A stretch of DNA of 64,000 nucleotides from Pseudomonadota bacterium (GTDB taxonomy: Bacteria; Chloroflexota; UBA6077; JAJPHF01), in assembly GCA_021325365.1 (NCBI GenBank), contig JAJPHF010000102.1, positions 9,949-73,948 on the forward strand, read 5' to 3'. The translations under genes were made by a program, and so were the position numbers. The notes under the pieces are model-generated. The model was not told the origin of the DNA and ran no database searches. It worked only from the letters and a program-made list of their open reading frames with translations. Shown here one piece after another: positions 26,728 through 35,014 of the stretch. The stretch's first letter is position 1. Every line of letters begins with the position of its first letter.

Positions 26728-28207
26728 GGCGATCACGATTGTCGGCCTGGGGCCGGGGCCGTATCGCGCGCTGTCGCTGGAGGCGGCGGAGGCGTTGCAG
26801 GGGGCGGGCGAGCTGTACCTGCGGACGGCGCAGCACTCGACGGTCGCCGAGCTACCGGCGAGCATCCGCTGGACGGCATTCGACGACCTGTACGAGCAGG
26901 CCACCAGCTTCGAGGCGCTGTACGACGAGATCGCCGCGCTCCTGCTCGGGCGCGGCGCGAAGGCCGACGTGACGTACGCCGTGCCTGGGCACCCGCTGAT
27001 CGGCGAGGCGTCGGTGCGACGGCTGCTGGAGCGGGCGACGGCGACCGGGGTGCCGACGCGAGTGATCGGCGGCATGTCGTTCGCCGAGGCGGCGCTGGCG
27101 GCGCGCGGCGTTAGCCCGGGCGTGGACGACGTGCAGATCGCCGACGCGATGGCGCTGCCGCCTATCGCGCCGACGGTGCCGCTGCTGGTCCATCAGGTCT
27201 ACAAGACGGCAGTGGCCTCGGACCTCAAGCTGGCGCTGCTGCGCCTGTATCCCCCCGAGCACGAGGCGCTGGTGATCCGCGCGGCGACGACAGCACAGGA
27301 GGCGGTCGAGCGCGTGGCGATCGCGGCGCTCGACCGGGGCGTGACGTTCGATCACCTGACCACGGTTTACGTGCCGCCGATCCCGCCCGACGAGGACTTC
27401 GGCACGCTGACGGGCCTGGCGCACCTCGTGGCGCGGCTGCGACGGCCGGGCGGCTGCCCCTGGGACGCGCAGCAGACGCACGAGAGCCTGAAGCGCTACA
27501 TCCTGGAGGAGGCGTACGAGGCGGCCGAGGCGATCGACGAGCAAGACTTCCCGGCGCTGTGCGACGAGCTGGGCGATCTGCTGCTGCAGGTGGCGCTGCA
27601 ATCGGAGCTAGCGGACGAGCACGGCGCGTTCGACCTGAACGACGTGCTGCACGCCATCTGCGCGAAGCTGGTGCGGCGCCACCCCCACGTGTTCGGCTCG
27701 ACGGTCGTGGCCGACGCGCGCGAGGTCGAGCTGAACTGGGAGGAGATCAAGCGGCGGGAGCGCGGCGGAACAGGCCCGCCGCCGTCGGTGCTGGACGGCC
27801 TGCCGCGCCACCAGCCGGCGCTGATGACGAGCCAGGCGCTGGTGAAGCGGCTGCGGGGGGCGGACCTGGCGCCCGCGAGCCGGGCGGACACGCTGGCGGC
27901 GAGCGAGGCGGCGCTGCGCGAGCTGGCGGCCGCCGAGACGCCGGCCGCGCGGGAGGCCAGCCTGGGCCGGGCGTTGTTCGCGCTCGCGCACCTGGCGCGA
28001 CTGGACGGCGTGGACGCGGAGGAGGCGCTGCGGCAGGCGAACCGGCGCCTCGCCGGGCGGGTGCGGGCCTGGGAGGAGCGCCAGCGCGCGAGCGGAGCGG
28101 CGGCACGCGTACCGTCGGGCGACGACCTGGCGGGGCTCTGGGAAGATGCCGTGCGCACGGATCAGGAGGCGGCCGCCGGACCGGATGAGCCCGGCGCCGC
28201 GAGATGA
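26726..28207 (+). CDS. mazG: MazG nucleoside triphosphate pyrophosphohydrolase fused to an N-terminal tetrapyrrole-methylase-like domain
   Basis: A 493-residue house-cleaning enzyme of the YabN arrangement. Residues 1-225 resemble a SAM-dependent tetrapyrrole methylase (MAITIVGLGPGPYRALSLEA, then TYAVPGHPLIGEASVRRLLE), probably inactive or of unknown role in this context. The MazG domain follows: CPWDAQQTHESLKRYILEEA, the EExxE...ExxD metal motif completed by LCDELGDLLLQVALQSELA, then RRHPHVFGS and LNWEEIKRRE. A C-terminal 130-residue helical, Ala/Arg-rich extension completes it. It hydrolyses non-canonical or excess NTPs to NMPs and PPi. The start codon is embedded in a repeat. Confidence 0.93.
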   Translation: MAITIVGLGPGPYRALSLEAAEALQGAGELYLRTAQHSTVAELPASIRWTAFDDLYEQATSFEALYDEIAALLLGRGAKADVTYAVPGHPLIGEASVRRLLERATATGVPTRVIGGMSFAEAALAARGVSPGVDDVQIADAMALPPIAPTVPLLVHQVYKTAVASDLKLALLRLYPPEHEALVIRAATTAQEAVERVAIAALDRGVTFDHLTTVYVPPIPPDEDFGTLTGLAHLVARLRRPGGCPWDAQQTHESLKRYILEEAYEAAEAIDEQDFPALCDELGDLLLQVALQSELADEHGAFDLNDVLHAICAKLVRRHPHVFGSTVVADAREVELNWEEIKRRERGGTGPPPSVLDGLPRHQPALMTSQALVKRLRGADLAPASRADTLAASEAALRELAAAETPAAREASLGRALFALAHLARLDGVDAEEALRQANRRLAGRVRAWEERQRASGAAARVPSGDDLAGLWEDAVRTDQEAAAGPDEPGAAR

Positions 28208-28283
28208 CATCGGCTTGATGCACAAACCCTGACGCGGCCGAGGCATGAGGTGGGGACGCCCGGGGTGCTCGGCCGACCGAGGG

Positions 28284-28472
28284 TCAGACGGCGGCGGCGA
28301 GGGCCTGCGGCATCGCTTCGGCGGCGAATTCGCAGCAATAGGGATAGCGCACGTCGCGCAGCGCGCCACAGCAGGGACACGAGACGAGCCCGTAACCGAG
28401 CACCGCATCGGGAACCGGCGGGTCTGTCACGTCGCGGCCATCGAATGCCAGCGCATCCGCGGTACTCAACAT
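28284..28472 (-). CDS. Small Cys-rich protein with CPCC and CC motifs
   Basis: A 62-residue protein: MLSTADALAFDGRDVTDPPV, then SCPCCGALRDVRYPYCCEFA and an Ala-rich tail. Five cysteines in CPCC-x10-CC suggest a small zinc knuckle or disulfide-rich peptide. AAGGA seven nt before the ATG is a good ribosome site. Upstream lie a sigma-70-like promoter and a hairpin with a T-rich tail inside the leader, an arrangement usually seen with regulated genes, so I regard it as real although no family is recognised. TldD/TldE, which can mature ribosomal peptides, are 2-7 kb away but no other peptide-modifying enzyme is present. Confidence 0.6.
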   Translation of the reverse strand: MLSTADALAFDGRDVTDPPVPDAVLGYGLVSCPCCGALRDVRYPYCCEFAAEAMPQALAAAV

Positions 28473-28487
28473 GGCGGAGTCCTTCTA

Positions 28488-28522
28488 GAAACAGAAAAGC
28501 CAGCACCGAAAACGGTGCTGGC
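28488..28522 (-). terminator. Terminator-like hairpin within the leader of the Cys-rich gene
   Basis: On the minus strand: GCCAGCACCG, loop TTTT, CGGTGCTGGC (perfect 10-bp stem, 28499-28522) followed by TTTTCTGTTTC. It has every feature of an intrinsic terminator. It lies between the promoter at 28547-28576 and the start codon at 28472, so it would act as an attenuator or end a short RNA. Confidence 0.7.
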
Positions 28523-28546
28523 CCCGTCGCCATCCCCAGATACCAA

Positions 28547-28576
28547 AGTATATCGGACACTCGACGGGGCGCACAA
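28547..28576 (-). promoter_or_regulatory. Sigma-70-type promoter upstream of the Cys-rich gene
   Basis: Minus strand TTGTGC (28571-28576), an 18-base spacer and TATACT (28547-28552). The predicted transcript would begin near 28540, pass through the terminator-like hairpin after about 20 bases and reach the start codon after about 68. No gene lies on this strand between the promoter and 30.8 kb. Confidence 0.55.
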
Positions 28577-28791
28577 CCGATGCATGGCTTGTTGTTTCCT
28601 TAACAGAATTGCGTAGGGCGAGCAGTACAGGGCCAGACTGATGCGGCATCGGCAGCGCCGGGGGAGCATCGCGCAAGCGGCGACAGTGTAGCTGGGGCCA
28701 ATCGTCGCACGGCGGCTCGGCCGGTGGCACCTGCCCCTTCCTGGCAATTTTGGTGCCAGTCAGGCGACAACTGGGACGACGAGGCGCGGGC

Positions 28792-30162
28792 ATGACGCTG
28801 ATCGAGGAGCTGGGGGAGTTTGCGGCGGGCTTGCGGCTGGGCGATGCGCCGCCCGCCGCGGCTGCCACGCTGCGGCTACACCTGTTCGACACGCTGACCG
28901 CCGGGCTGATCGGGATGACCACGCCGGAGGCCCAGGCCGCAAGAGCCCTCCTCACGGACCTCGGGGCCGGGGAGCGCGCGGCGTCAGGCGAGGGGGCACG
29001 GCCGAGCGCACCCCTAGCCGCGTTGGCAGGCTGTATCGTCACGCGCTGCACCGAGATCGACGACATCGACCTACTGTCCTGCACCACGCCCGGAGCAGTC
29101 GTGGTGCCTACCGCGCTCGCGCTCGCCGGGCAAGCCGGCGCCGACGCCGATACGTTTCTAGCCGCGCTGCTGGCCGGCTACGAGGCGCTGACACGCTTCG
29201 GCCAGGCGGCGGACGGACCGACCATCCTGTACCGCGGCATCTGGCCTACCTACCTCGCGGGCGCGCTCGGCGCGGCGGCGACCGCGGCGCGACTCCTCGC
29301 GCTATCGGGCCAGGCCACGGCGCACGCGCTGGCGGCGGCCGTTACGCTCAGCAGCGGCACGAGCGGGCGGGTGCGCGGCCTGTCGTCGCGGTGGCTTACG
29401 CTGGGCTGCGCCGCGCAGAATGGCATTCTCGCGGCGCTGGGCGCACGGCACGGCCTGCGCGGCGACTCGAGCCTGCTGGACGGCGCCTGGAGCGCGACCA
29501 CCGGCATCGCGCTCGACGGCGCGGCGCTGACGCGCGGCCTGGGGCGCCCCTTCGCCATCGAGCGGGTGAGCATCAAGCCGTACTGCGCGGCCAAGCAGGT
29601 GACCAGCAGCATCGCGGCGTTCGTGGCGCTGCTGGACGAGCGCGTGGTAGAGCCGACGGCCGTCGAGCAAGTGATCGTGGCCGTGCCGCCGGCCTACGCG
29701 CGGATGATCGACCAGCCGGCGCCGCCGCCCGAGCGGCTGGGGGGAATCGCCAGCGCGCAGCATCAGCTCGCACTCGCGGCCTACTATCGCGACGAGCTGC
29801 TAGACGTGCGGCGTCCCGAGCAACATCGGGAGCCGGCGTTTCGAGCGTTGATGGAGCGGGTGCAAGTGGTGGCCGACCCCCGGCTGGCGAGCGACTACCC
29901 GCGCACCTGGCCGGCGCGCGTCACCGTGCGGTTTGCCGGTGGAGAGGCCACGCGCGAGGTGAGACATACCGCCGGCGACCCCGGCCACCCCTTCACCTGG
30001 GACGACGCCCTCGCCAAAGCCCGTCGCGTCCTGCGCGGCGTGGCCACCCCAGCCGCCGTGGACCGCCTGGCCACGACCTGTCGAGAGCTGGGCGCGGGCG
30101 CCGCACTGAGCGACCTGCGAGCGGCGCTCGCGGCGGCCGGCGGGCCGGGCGACGACCGTTGA
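28792..30162 (+). CDS. MmgE/PrpD family protein
   Basis: A 456-residue cytosolic protein of the 2-methylcitrate dehydratase / iminodisuccinate epimerase / aconitate decarboxylase superfamily. Typical features are the all-helical first domain (LHLFDTLTAGLIGM), the region CTEIDDIDLLSCTTPGAVVV (in place of the usual HaxDfDD), the PTALALAGQAGADADTFLAA helix, and RVSIKPYCAAKQVTSSI, which carries the family's KpypxC-like loop. Substrate unknown; the weakened HxDFDD motif argues against assuming methylcitrate. ATG at 28792 with GAGG seven nt upstream. No PrpB/PrpC genes are nearby. Confidence 0.85.
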   Translation: MTLIEELGEFAAGLRLGDAPPAAAATLRLHLFDTLTAGLIGMTTPEAQAARALLTDLGAGERAASGEGARPSAPLAALAGCIVTRCTEIDDIDLLSCTTPGAVVVPTALALAGQAGADADTFLAALLAGYEALTRFGQAADGPTILYRGIWPTYLAGALGAAATAARLLALSGQATAHALAAAVTLSSGTSGRVRGLSSRWLTLGCAAQNGILAALGARHGLRGDSSLLDGAWSATTGIALDGAALTRGLGRPFAIERVSIKPYCAAKQVTSSIAAFVALLDERVVEPTAVEQVIVAVPPAYARMIDQPAPPPERLGGIASAQHQLALAAYYRDELLDVRRPEQHREPAFRALMERVQVVADPRLASDYPRTWPARVTVRFAGGEATREVRHTAGDPGHPFTWDDALAKARRVLRGVATPAAVDRLATTCRELGAGAALSDLRAALAAAGGPGDDR

Positions 30163-30451
30163 GGCGGTGCCGGCGGGCGGGCCCCTCCCCGAATACCCGG
30201 CGGCGTCCCGCCAGGCGCCACACGCTGCGCCAACCCCACGGGCCGCGCGAGGCCTCGGCTGGAGGCGGCAAGGTGGACGCGGCAAGCGGCGCCTACACCG
30301 TTACATGGCCGACACAACTCCGAGGCGCGCTCTCGTGGGGTAGAGACAGTGGCGCGCACCGCCGAGTATATGAATAGGGGGCCGCCCACGGCGCCTGGGG
30401 CCGGCGGGCGAGATGGACTCCGCTAAATTCGGCTCAGGTGAGGAGAGAACC

Positions 30452-30802
30452 TTGCTCGGACGACTGATCGGCGCGACCCTGGCGATCCTGGCGGCGCTAA
30501 CGCTACTGGTGGGGCAACCGCAGCGCGTGCTCGCGGACCCGCGGGACTTCACCCTCGTCAACGGCAGCTCGATCACGATTCGGGAGGTCTACGTCTCGGC
30601 GTCCGACGTGCAGAGCTGGGAAGAGGACGTGCTCGGCACCGACGTGCTGCCGCCGGGGCAGCAGGTCAACATTACCTTCTCGCCAGCCGACGGCGACGCT
30701 GGCAAGTGCCTGTACGACATCCGCGTCGTGGGCGTGAACGGGGCGGAAGGGACGATGACGGGCGTGAACCTCTGCACGACGACGACGGTCACGTTTAGCT
30801 GA
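30452..30802 (+). CDS. Small secreted protein
   Basis: A 116-residue exported protein with two Cys residues. It is read from the TTG at 30452, which has GAGGAGA five nt upstream and gives a clean signal peptide (LLGRLIGATLAILAALTLLV, cleavage near VLADP). The ATG at 30413 would add 13 polar residues. The mature part is a beta-rich domain: RDFTLVNGSSITIREVYVSA, VLPPGQQVNITFS, GKCLYDIRVVGVNG and a Thr-rich end. Similar small secreted beta-sandwich proteins are common in Chloroflexota and cyanobacteria; function unknown. A strong hairpin follows the stop. The 289 bases upstream hold no other gene. Confidence 0.72.
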   Translation: MLGRLIGATLAILAALTLLVGQPQRVLADPRDFTLVNGSSITIREVYVSASDVQSWEEDVLGTDVLPPGQQVNITFSPADGDAGKCLYDIRVVGVNGAEGTMTGVNLCTTTTVTFS

Positions 30803-30815
30803 GGATCGACGCAGA

Positions 30816-30853
30816 GCCACCACGGCCGGCGGGGCGCTGCCGGCCGTGGTGGC
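30816..30853. terminator. Strong bidirectional hairpin between convergent genes
   Basis: A perfect 15-bp stem, arms 30816-30830 (GCCACCACGGCCGGC) and 30839-30853, with an 8-base loop. It lies between the stop of the small secreted protein and the stop of the converging luciferase-like gene. There is no T-run, as is common in very GC-rich genomes, but it is well placed to end both transcripts. Confidence 0.7.
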
Positions 30854-31746
30854 TAGGTCTGGAGCGGCAGGATGGCCGCGGCGAGCGCCTCTAGCTCGGC
30901 CGTCCAGGAGGCGGGCGGGGCGGCCGGGCGGACGAGAAACTTCGAGACCCCCGCATCCGTGAAGCGGTGCAGCGTGGCGCGCAGCGCGGGCAGGCCGATG
31001 GGGACTAGCTCGCGGGGGTCCACGTCGGGGCGGCGAGCGGCGACGGCGGCCACGGCGGCGGGCGGCGTGTCGGCGTGGGCGTAGACGACGATCGCGCCGT
31101 AGTGCTCGGGGTCGATGGCGCGGCCCGCTTCGGCGGCGGCCGCCTCGATGGTGCGGCGGCCGGCGGCGGCCTCGGCGGGCGTGCAGCCGCCGGGCAGCCA
31201 GCCGTCGGCGAGCCGGCCGACGCGCCGCAGAGCGGCGGGCGCCCGCCCGCCGAGCCATAGGTCGAGAGCGGGCTGCACAGGCCGCGGCCGCACGCGCAGG
31301 CCGTGATAAGTGAAGCGCACACCGGTATGATCGACAGTGTCCTCGGTCCAGAGGCGGCGGAGCAGGGGCAGCGTCTCGTCGAGCCAGGCGCCGCGCTCGC
31401 GGGGGGCGACGCCGAACGCCGCGCGCTCGGCCGGATCGTCGGCGCCCAGGCCGAACGCGGGCAGCAAGCGGCCGTCGGAGAGGCGGTCGAGGCTGGCTAG
31501 CTCCTTGGCCAGCAGGACGGGGTTGCGACCGGGCAGCACGAGCACGCTGGTGCCGAGCTTTAGCCGCCGCGTGCGCGCGGCGGCGTAGGCGAGGCCGAGC
31601 AGCGGGTCGTAGATGGGGCTGGAGACGCGCTCGGACAGCCAGAGCGAGTCGAAGCCGAGACGCTCCAGGTCGTCCACGAGGCGGCCGAAGCCGGCGTCGT
31701 GGCCATCGCCCTGCACTCCCAGCGCGAAGCCGATCCTCACTTTCAT
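30853..31746 (-). CDS. LLM-class flavin-dependent oxidoreductase
   Basis: A 297-residue luciferase-like TIM barrel: MKVRIGFALGVQGDGHDAGF, LGFDSLWLSERVSSPIYDPL, LKLGTSVLVLPGRNPVLLAK, SDGRLLPAFGLG and GGRAPAALRRVGRLADGWLP, all standard for the TIGR03619/bacterial luciferase-like group using FMN or F420. Such enzymes oxygenate or reduce small organics, including desulfonation (SsuD). It is the last gene of the seven-gene run 36676-30853, one base after the lipoprotein gene stop, so it is almost certainly part of that pathway. The substrate is unknown. Confidence 0.88.
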   Translation of the reverse strand: MKVRIGFALGVQGDGHDAGFGRLVDDLERLGFDSLWLSERVSSPIYDPLLGLAYAAARTRRLKLGTSVLVLPGRNPVLLAKELASLDRLSDGRLLPAFGLGADDPAERAAFGVAPRERGAWLDETLPLLRRLWTEDTVDHTGVRFTYHGLRVRPRPVQPALDLWLGGRAPAALRRVGRLADGWLPGGCTPAEAAAGRRTIEAAAAEAGRAIDPEHYGAIVVYAHADTPPAAVAAVAARRPDVDPRELVPIGLPALRATLHRFTDAGVSKFLVRPAAPPASWTAELEALAAAILPLQT

Positions 31747-31747
31747 G

Positions 31748-32899
31748 TTAGCGGTAGGGGCCGAGCTGGGCGGCGGCGCTCTCGATGTGCTGCAAGTCGA
31801 TGAACTGGGAGAGGTCCACGCGGGCCTGCTGGGAGCCTGTCGCCAGGAAGAAGTCCTGCTGCTCGTCGAAGCTGTGCAGGTCCATCTTGCCGTCGGGGTC
31901 GAGCGCCGATAGCTCCATCTGATCGTAGAGCGCGCGGTCTTTGACGGGGGTGTGCCGAGTCAGCGAGTCGATCACCTTCTCCCGCGCCGCCGGCTCCCTC
32001 TTGAGAAAGGCGTCGTTGTAGACGCGGATGGCCCGCAGGTAGGCGACCATGAACTTGGTCCCCAGGTCCGAGCGGCTGAACTCGGGCGAGTAGAGCAAGA
32101 CTGCTACCTGGTTCGAGGGGTTCACTTGGTAGTCGTAGCCCATCTTCACCACGTTGCCCTGGTTGAGCGCGATGGTGGCGAACGGCTCGACGCTCCAGGC
32201 GAAGTCCAGGTTGCGATTGGCGAAGGCGGGAATCATGTCGGGGAAGCTCATGATCGACATGTCGAGGTCGCCCGGGGTGAGGCCGCCTTGCTTGAGGAAG
32301 GCGGTCAGGTCTAGCTCGGGGCTAATGCCCTGGGCCGGCTTGGCGGAGCGCATGCCCTTGAGGTCGGCCACGCTCTTGACGCGGCTGTCGGCCAGGTCCT
32401 TGCGGAGCAGATAGATGCTGACCGGGAAGCCGGGCGGCGTGGGGTCGCTGTGGCCCTTGTCGGCCACGATGCGCACGTTGACGCCGGTCCGCAGGGCGTT
32501 GAAGAGTCCCGCGCTGGTGGCGCCGCCGCCCACTTCGAGCTGGTTCGTGGCGAGCGGCGCGACCATGTTGGCGGCCGAGTCGAACGGCGAGGTGTCGATC
32601 TCGATACCCTGCTCGGCGTAGTAGCCCTCGTCCATGCCCACGTAGATGCCCGCGTCGGAGAGCAGGTTCAGCTCGCCGTAACGCACCTTCTGCAAGCCGC
32701 CGGACTGGGGCGGCGCCGTGGACACCGGGCTGGCCGCCGTGGGCGCGCTCGCGGCGAGCGGCGAGGTCGCCGGGGCGCTGGTCGCCGCCGCGGGCGGCGC
32801 CGGGGCGGGCGGGGCGCTGCCCCCGCCGCTACAGGCAAGGGCCAGGGCGAGGGCCGCCGGCAGCGCGGCGGCCAGGACGCGGCGGCGGGATGCGCTCAT
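31748..32899 (-). CDS. NMT1/THI5-like ABC substrate-binding lipoprotein
   Basis: A 383-residue periplasm-facing lipoprotein. Signal peptide MSASRRRVLAAALPAALALA with lipobox LALAC (Cys23), then an Ala/Pro-rich spacer to about residue 68. The binding domain (VRYGELNLLSDAGIYVGMDE, GYYAEQGIEIDTSPF, ATNQLEVGGGATSAGLFNAL, SVADLKGMRSAKPAQG) is of the NitT/TauT/SsuA/THI5 type that binds sulfonates, nitrate or pyrimidines. It is clearly paralogous to the lipoprotein at 52595-53815 (shared LSDAGIYV, LFNA, VADKG, VKDxALYDxM, LDPDG). No permease or ATPase of this class is present. Eleven bases downstream of the cytosolic fold-mate in the same operon. Confidence 0.9.
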   Translation of the reverse strand: MSASRRRVLAAALPAALALALACSGGGSAPPAPAPPAAATSAPATSPLAASAPTAASPVSTAPPQSGGLQKVRYGELNLLSDAGIYVGMDEGYYAEQGIEIDTSPFDSAANMVAPLATNQLEVGGGATSAGLFNALRTGVNVRIVADKGHSDPTPPGFPVSIYLLRKDLADSRVKSVADLKGMRSAKPAQGISPELDLTAFLKQGGLTPGDLDMSIMSFPDMIPAFANRNLDFAWSVEPFATIALNQGNVVKMGYDYQVNPSNQVAVLLYSPEFSRSDLGTKFMVAYLRAIRVYNDAFLKREPAAREKVIDSLTRHTPVKDRALYDQMELSALDPDGKMDLHSFDEQQDFFLATGSQQARVDLSQFIDLQHIESAAAQLGPYR

Positions 32900-32909
32900 G
32901 GCGGCTCCT

Positions 32910-33791
32910 CTACACGCGCACCGGCAAGGCGAGGCCCTCGAAGGTCTTGTCGGCCATAAAGTCGTCGAGGCCCCAGCGCTCCACCTGGGCGATGATCTCG
33001 TCGTACTCGGCGCGCGGGAGCGGCGCGTAGTGGAAGCGCTCGCCCGGGTCGAAGCGGCTGAAGTCCCAGGGGCGGTCCTGGAACTCCTCGGGGATGCTGT
33101 AGCGCCAGAGCGGCAGGCAGCTGGCCGGGTCGCGGGTCAGGTCGGCCTCGGCACGCTGCAGCACGCGGAAGAAGCGGTCGAGCAGGGCGCGGTCGTAGCG
33201 TGGATCGACCCACCATAGCGTCTTGAAAGTGTTGGCGATGATCGAGCGCAGGCCGAGCTGGTCGGCCATCGAGATCTGGGGGTCGAGGAGGCTCGTCGCC
33301 TCGACCTCGCCCTCGAGCAGGGCGGTGAGCCGCGCGCCGAAGCCGCCGACGTTCACGGTGTTGATCTGGTCGAGCGGCAGGTACGGCTCGAGGCGGTAGG
33401 GCACGTTGAAGTGGCTGCCGGCCCGCATGCCGACGGCGATAGGGACATTCGCTAGATCCTCGGGGCGCTGGATGGACGAATCGGGGCGCACGTAGATGGC
33501 CCAGCGCGCGACGCCGTAGGCGTCGGGCACGAACTTGCCCATGCCGGCGCCGGCGTTGCACACGGAGCCCCAGGCGCAAGCGTTGGTGATGGTCGGCTCG
33601 CCGGCCTGGAAGGGCTGGTCCTGCGGGCGCTCCAGGTATGCCTTGCCCTTCCACGACGCCATCTGCCCGCGCACGACGTCCCAGCGAATTTCCGGGTCGA
33701 TGCCCTCGTCCTGGAAGTAGCCGCGCTCCAGCGCGATCCACTCATGGAGCCGCATGCCCGTCGGCGAAATAGGCACTCGGGTAAGCGCCAT
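32910..33791 (-). CDS. Cytosolic substrate-binding-fold (NMT1/THI5-like) protein
   Basis: A 293-residue protein with the two-lobed periplasmic-binding fold (RLHEWIALERGYFQDEGIDP, LANVPIAVGMRAGSHFNVPY, LTALLEGEVEATSLLDPQIS) but no signal peptide or lipobox: the product starts MALTRVPISPTG, with GAGGAGA eight nt upstream of the ATG. A distinctive ITNACAWGSVCNAGAG segment (about residues 70-85) carries two Cys. Known cytosolic relatives of this fold are enzymes (Thi5 in pyrimidine synthesis, 4,5-dihydroxyphthalate decarboxylase), so it may be catalytic rather than a transporter part. It lies between a lipoprotein gene and the TPP-decarboxylase genes of the operon. Function unassigned. Confidence 0.8.
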   Translation of the reverse strand: MALTRVPISPTGMRLHEWIALERGYFQDEGIDPEIRWDVVRGQMASWKGKAYLERPQDQPFQAGEPTITNACAWGSVCNAGAGMGKFVPDAYGVARWAIYVRPDSSIQRPEDLANVPIAVGMRAGSHFNVPYRLEPYLPLDQINTVNVGGFGARLTALLEGEVEATSLLDPQISMADQLGLRSIIANTFKTLWWVDPRYDRALLDRFFRVLQRAEADLTRDPASCLPLWRYSIPEEFQDRPWDFSRFDPGERFHYAPLPRAEYDEIIAQVERWGLDDFMADKTFEGLALPVRV

Positions 33792-33858
33792 CGCTGCCTC
33801 TCCTCTTGAATTCTCTAAGACGTATGGAACGGCCCCCGGCAGGCGCCGGCCCACCGCG

Positions 33859-34449
33859 CTACACTGCTCCCACGGGCATTGGCTGCGCCGCCAGGGCGCG
33901 GCGGAACGCTTCGCGTGACTCGACGCTGTAAAGGCGGCGGAAGTCGTTCGGGAAGCGAGTGTCGCCCGGCTCCACGTGAAGGTCTACGAATATGGGGCCT
34001 TCCTCGCAGAGGAGGGCCGGCAGCGCCTGCTCCCAGTCCCCCAGCGCGTCGAAAGCGTAAGCGCGCGGGTAGCCCGCGGCGCGAGCCAGCGCCGGGAAAT
34101 CCACGCGCCCCACGCCGGGGATGGGAACAGCGCCGTTCGTCTCGTAGGTGCCGTTCTGGCAGAGACAATGGACCAGGTTCTTGGGCGCCACGTTGGCGAT
34201 CGTCACCAGCGAGCCGAGGTTCATGAGCAGGCTGCCATCGCCGTCGAGCACGATCACGCGCTTGTCCGGACGGCCCAGCGCCAGGCCCAGGGCGTGCGAG
34301 GAGCCCTGTCCCATGGCGCCGGTGAACGTGTAGTTCAGCGGATGGGGCGCGAGGTTGATCCATTCTTGCGCGGCCATGTACACGGCCACCACGATCTCGT
34401 CGGTGCGGCGCCGCGCCAGCGCTCGCAGACACTCGTCGCGCTTCATCAT
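33859..34449 (-). CDS. Thiamine-diphosphate decarboxylase, TPP-binding (beta, ComE-like) subunit
   Basis: A 196-residue subunit carrying the PP/Mg-binding domain: PLNYTFTGAMGQGSSHALGL, then VIVLDGDGSLLMNLGSL with the Gly70-Asp71-Gly72...Asn77 thiamine-diphosphate motif, and LVHCLCQNGTYETNGAVPIP. It matches the C-terminal half of sulfopyruvate or phosphonopyruvate decarboxylases, which turn 3-sulfo- or phosphonopyruvate into the acetaldehyde. The partner domain is the next gene upstream (34469-34981), as in split ComDE. The tail after residue 170 is typical. Actual 2-oxoacid substrate is not determined. Start has AAGAG-type site 6 nt upstream. Confidence 0.85.
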   Translation of the reverse strand: MMKRDECLRALARRRTDEIVVAVYMAAQEWINLAPHPLNYTFTGAMGQGSSHALGLALGRPDKRVIVLDGDGSLLMNLGSLVTIANVAPKNLVHCLCQNGTYETNGAVPIPGVGRVDFPALARAAGYPRAYAFDALGDWEQALPALLCEEGPIFVDLHVEPGDTRFPNDFRRLYSVESREAFRRALAAQPMPVGAV

Positions 34450-34468
34450 GGCTCTTCTCCCGCCCCTA

Positions 34469-34981
34469 CTACTGCGGCTCCCTGCCGATAAGTAGCACCG
34501 TCGGCGCCATCCGCGCGTAGGCGGCTTCGATCGCGGGCACGATCCGCTCCACGTCGGCAGGGTCCTCGACGAGCGCGTGCTCCACCCCCATCGCGTCCAG
34601 CACCGGCTCCACGATCCGTACCCCGTAGCTCGCGGACTCGGTGGGCCGGACGCCGGGCTCCTTCGACAGCAGCCCGACCATCATGCAGACGGGCGAGGCC
34701 AACTCGACGGCCGTGCCGCGCACGGCGTTCAGCGAGTCCAGCAGGCCCGTGTACTGGATGAGCAGCAGCGCGCGCTGGCCCGCGGCGAACAGGCCGCTAC
34801 AGATCGACACGCCCTCGTCCTCTTTGCAGACCTGTACGACCCGCAGGTCCGGATCCCCCAGCAGCGTCTTCAGCAGGTGGTGGCTGGTCGTGGCGTCGGG
34901 CAGGGCCACGACGAACTGGATTCCCGCCCGCTTGATCTCGTGGATGATCGCGTCGGCAGTGAGCACCTCGGTAGCTTGCAA
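34469..34981 (-). CDS. Thiamine-diphosphate decarboxylase, PYR (alpha, ComD-like) subunit
   Basis: A 170-residue subunit equivalent to the N-terminal domain of sulfopyruvate/phosphonopyruvate decarboxylase. MQATEVLTADAIIHEIKRAG leads to the pyrimidine-binding segment VVALPDATTSHHL and VCKEDEGVSICSGLFAAGQ, in which Glu56 is the conserved cofactor-activating acid. The later LLIQYTGLLDSLNAVRGTA and GVRPTESASYGVRIVEPVLD are diagnostic of the ComD group. It lies 19 bases upstream of the TPP-binding subunit gene; the pair would assemble an alpha2-beta2 or higher enzyme in the cytosol. Located 33 bases downstream of the cupin gene. Confidence 0.87.
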   Translation of the reverse strand: MQATEVLTADAIIHEIKRAGIQFVVALPDATTSHHLLKTLLGDPDLRVVQVCKEDEGVSICSGLFAAGQRALLLIQYTGLLDSLNAVRGTAVELASPVCMMVGLLSKEPGVRPTESASYGVRIVEPVLDAMGVEHALVEDPADVERIVPAIEAAYARMAPTVLLIGREPQ

Positions 34982-35014
34982 CCGCGCACCCTCCTTCCCA
35001 GCGCCAGCGCCGGC

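Noticed and set aside
28792..30162. Calling the MmgE/PrpD protein 2-methylcitrate dehydratase (prpD)
   Set aside because: No prpB or prpC nearby and the HxDFDD-type motif is altered; the superfamily has several other activities.
33859..34981. Naming the decarboxylase pair comD/comE (coenzyme M biosynthesis)
   Set aside because: No other coenzyme M genes are present and phosphonopyruvate or other 2-oxoacid decarboxylases share the motifs; the substrate cannot be settled from sequence alone.
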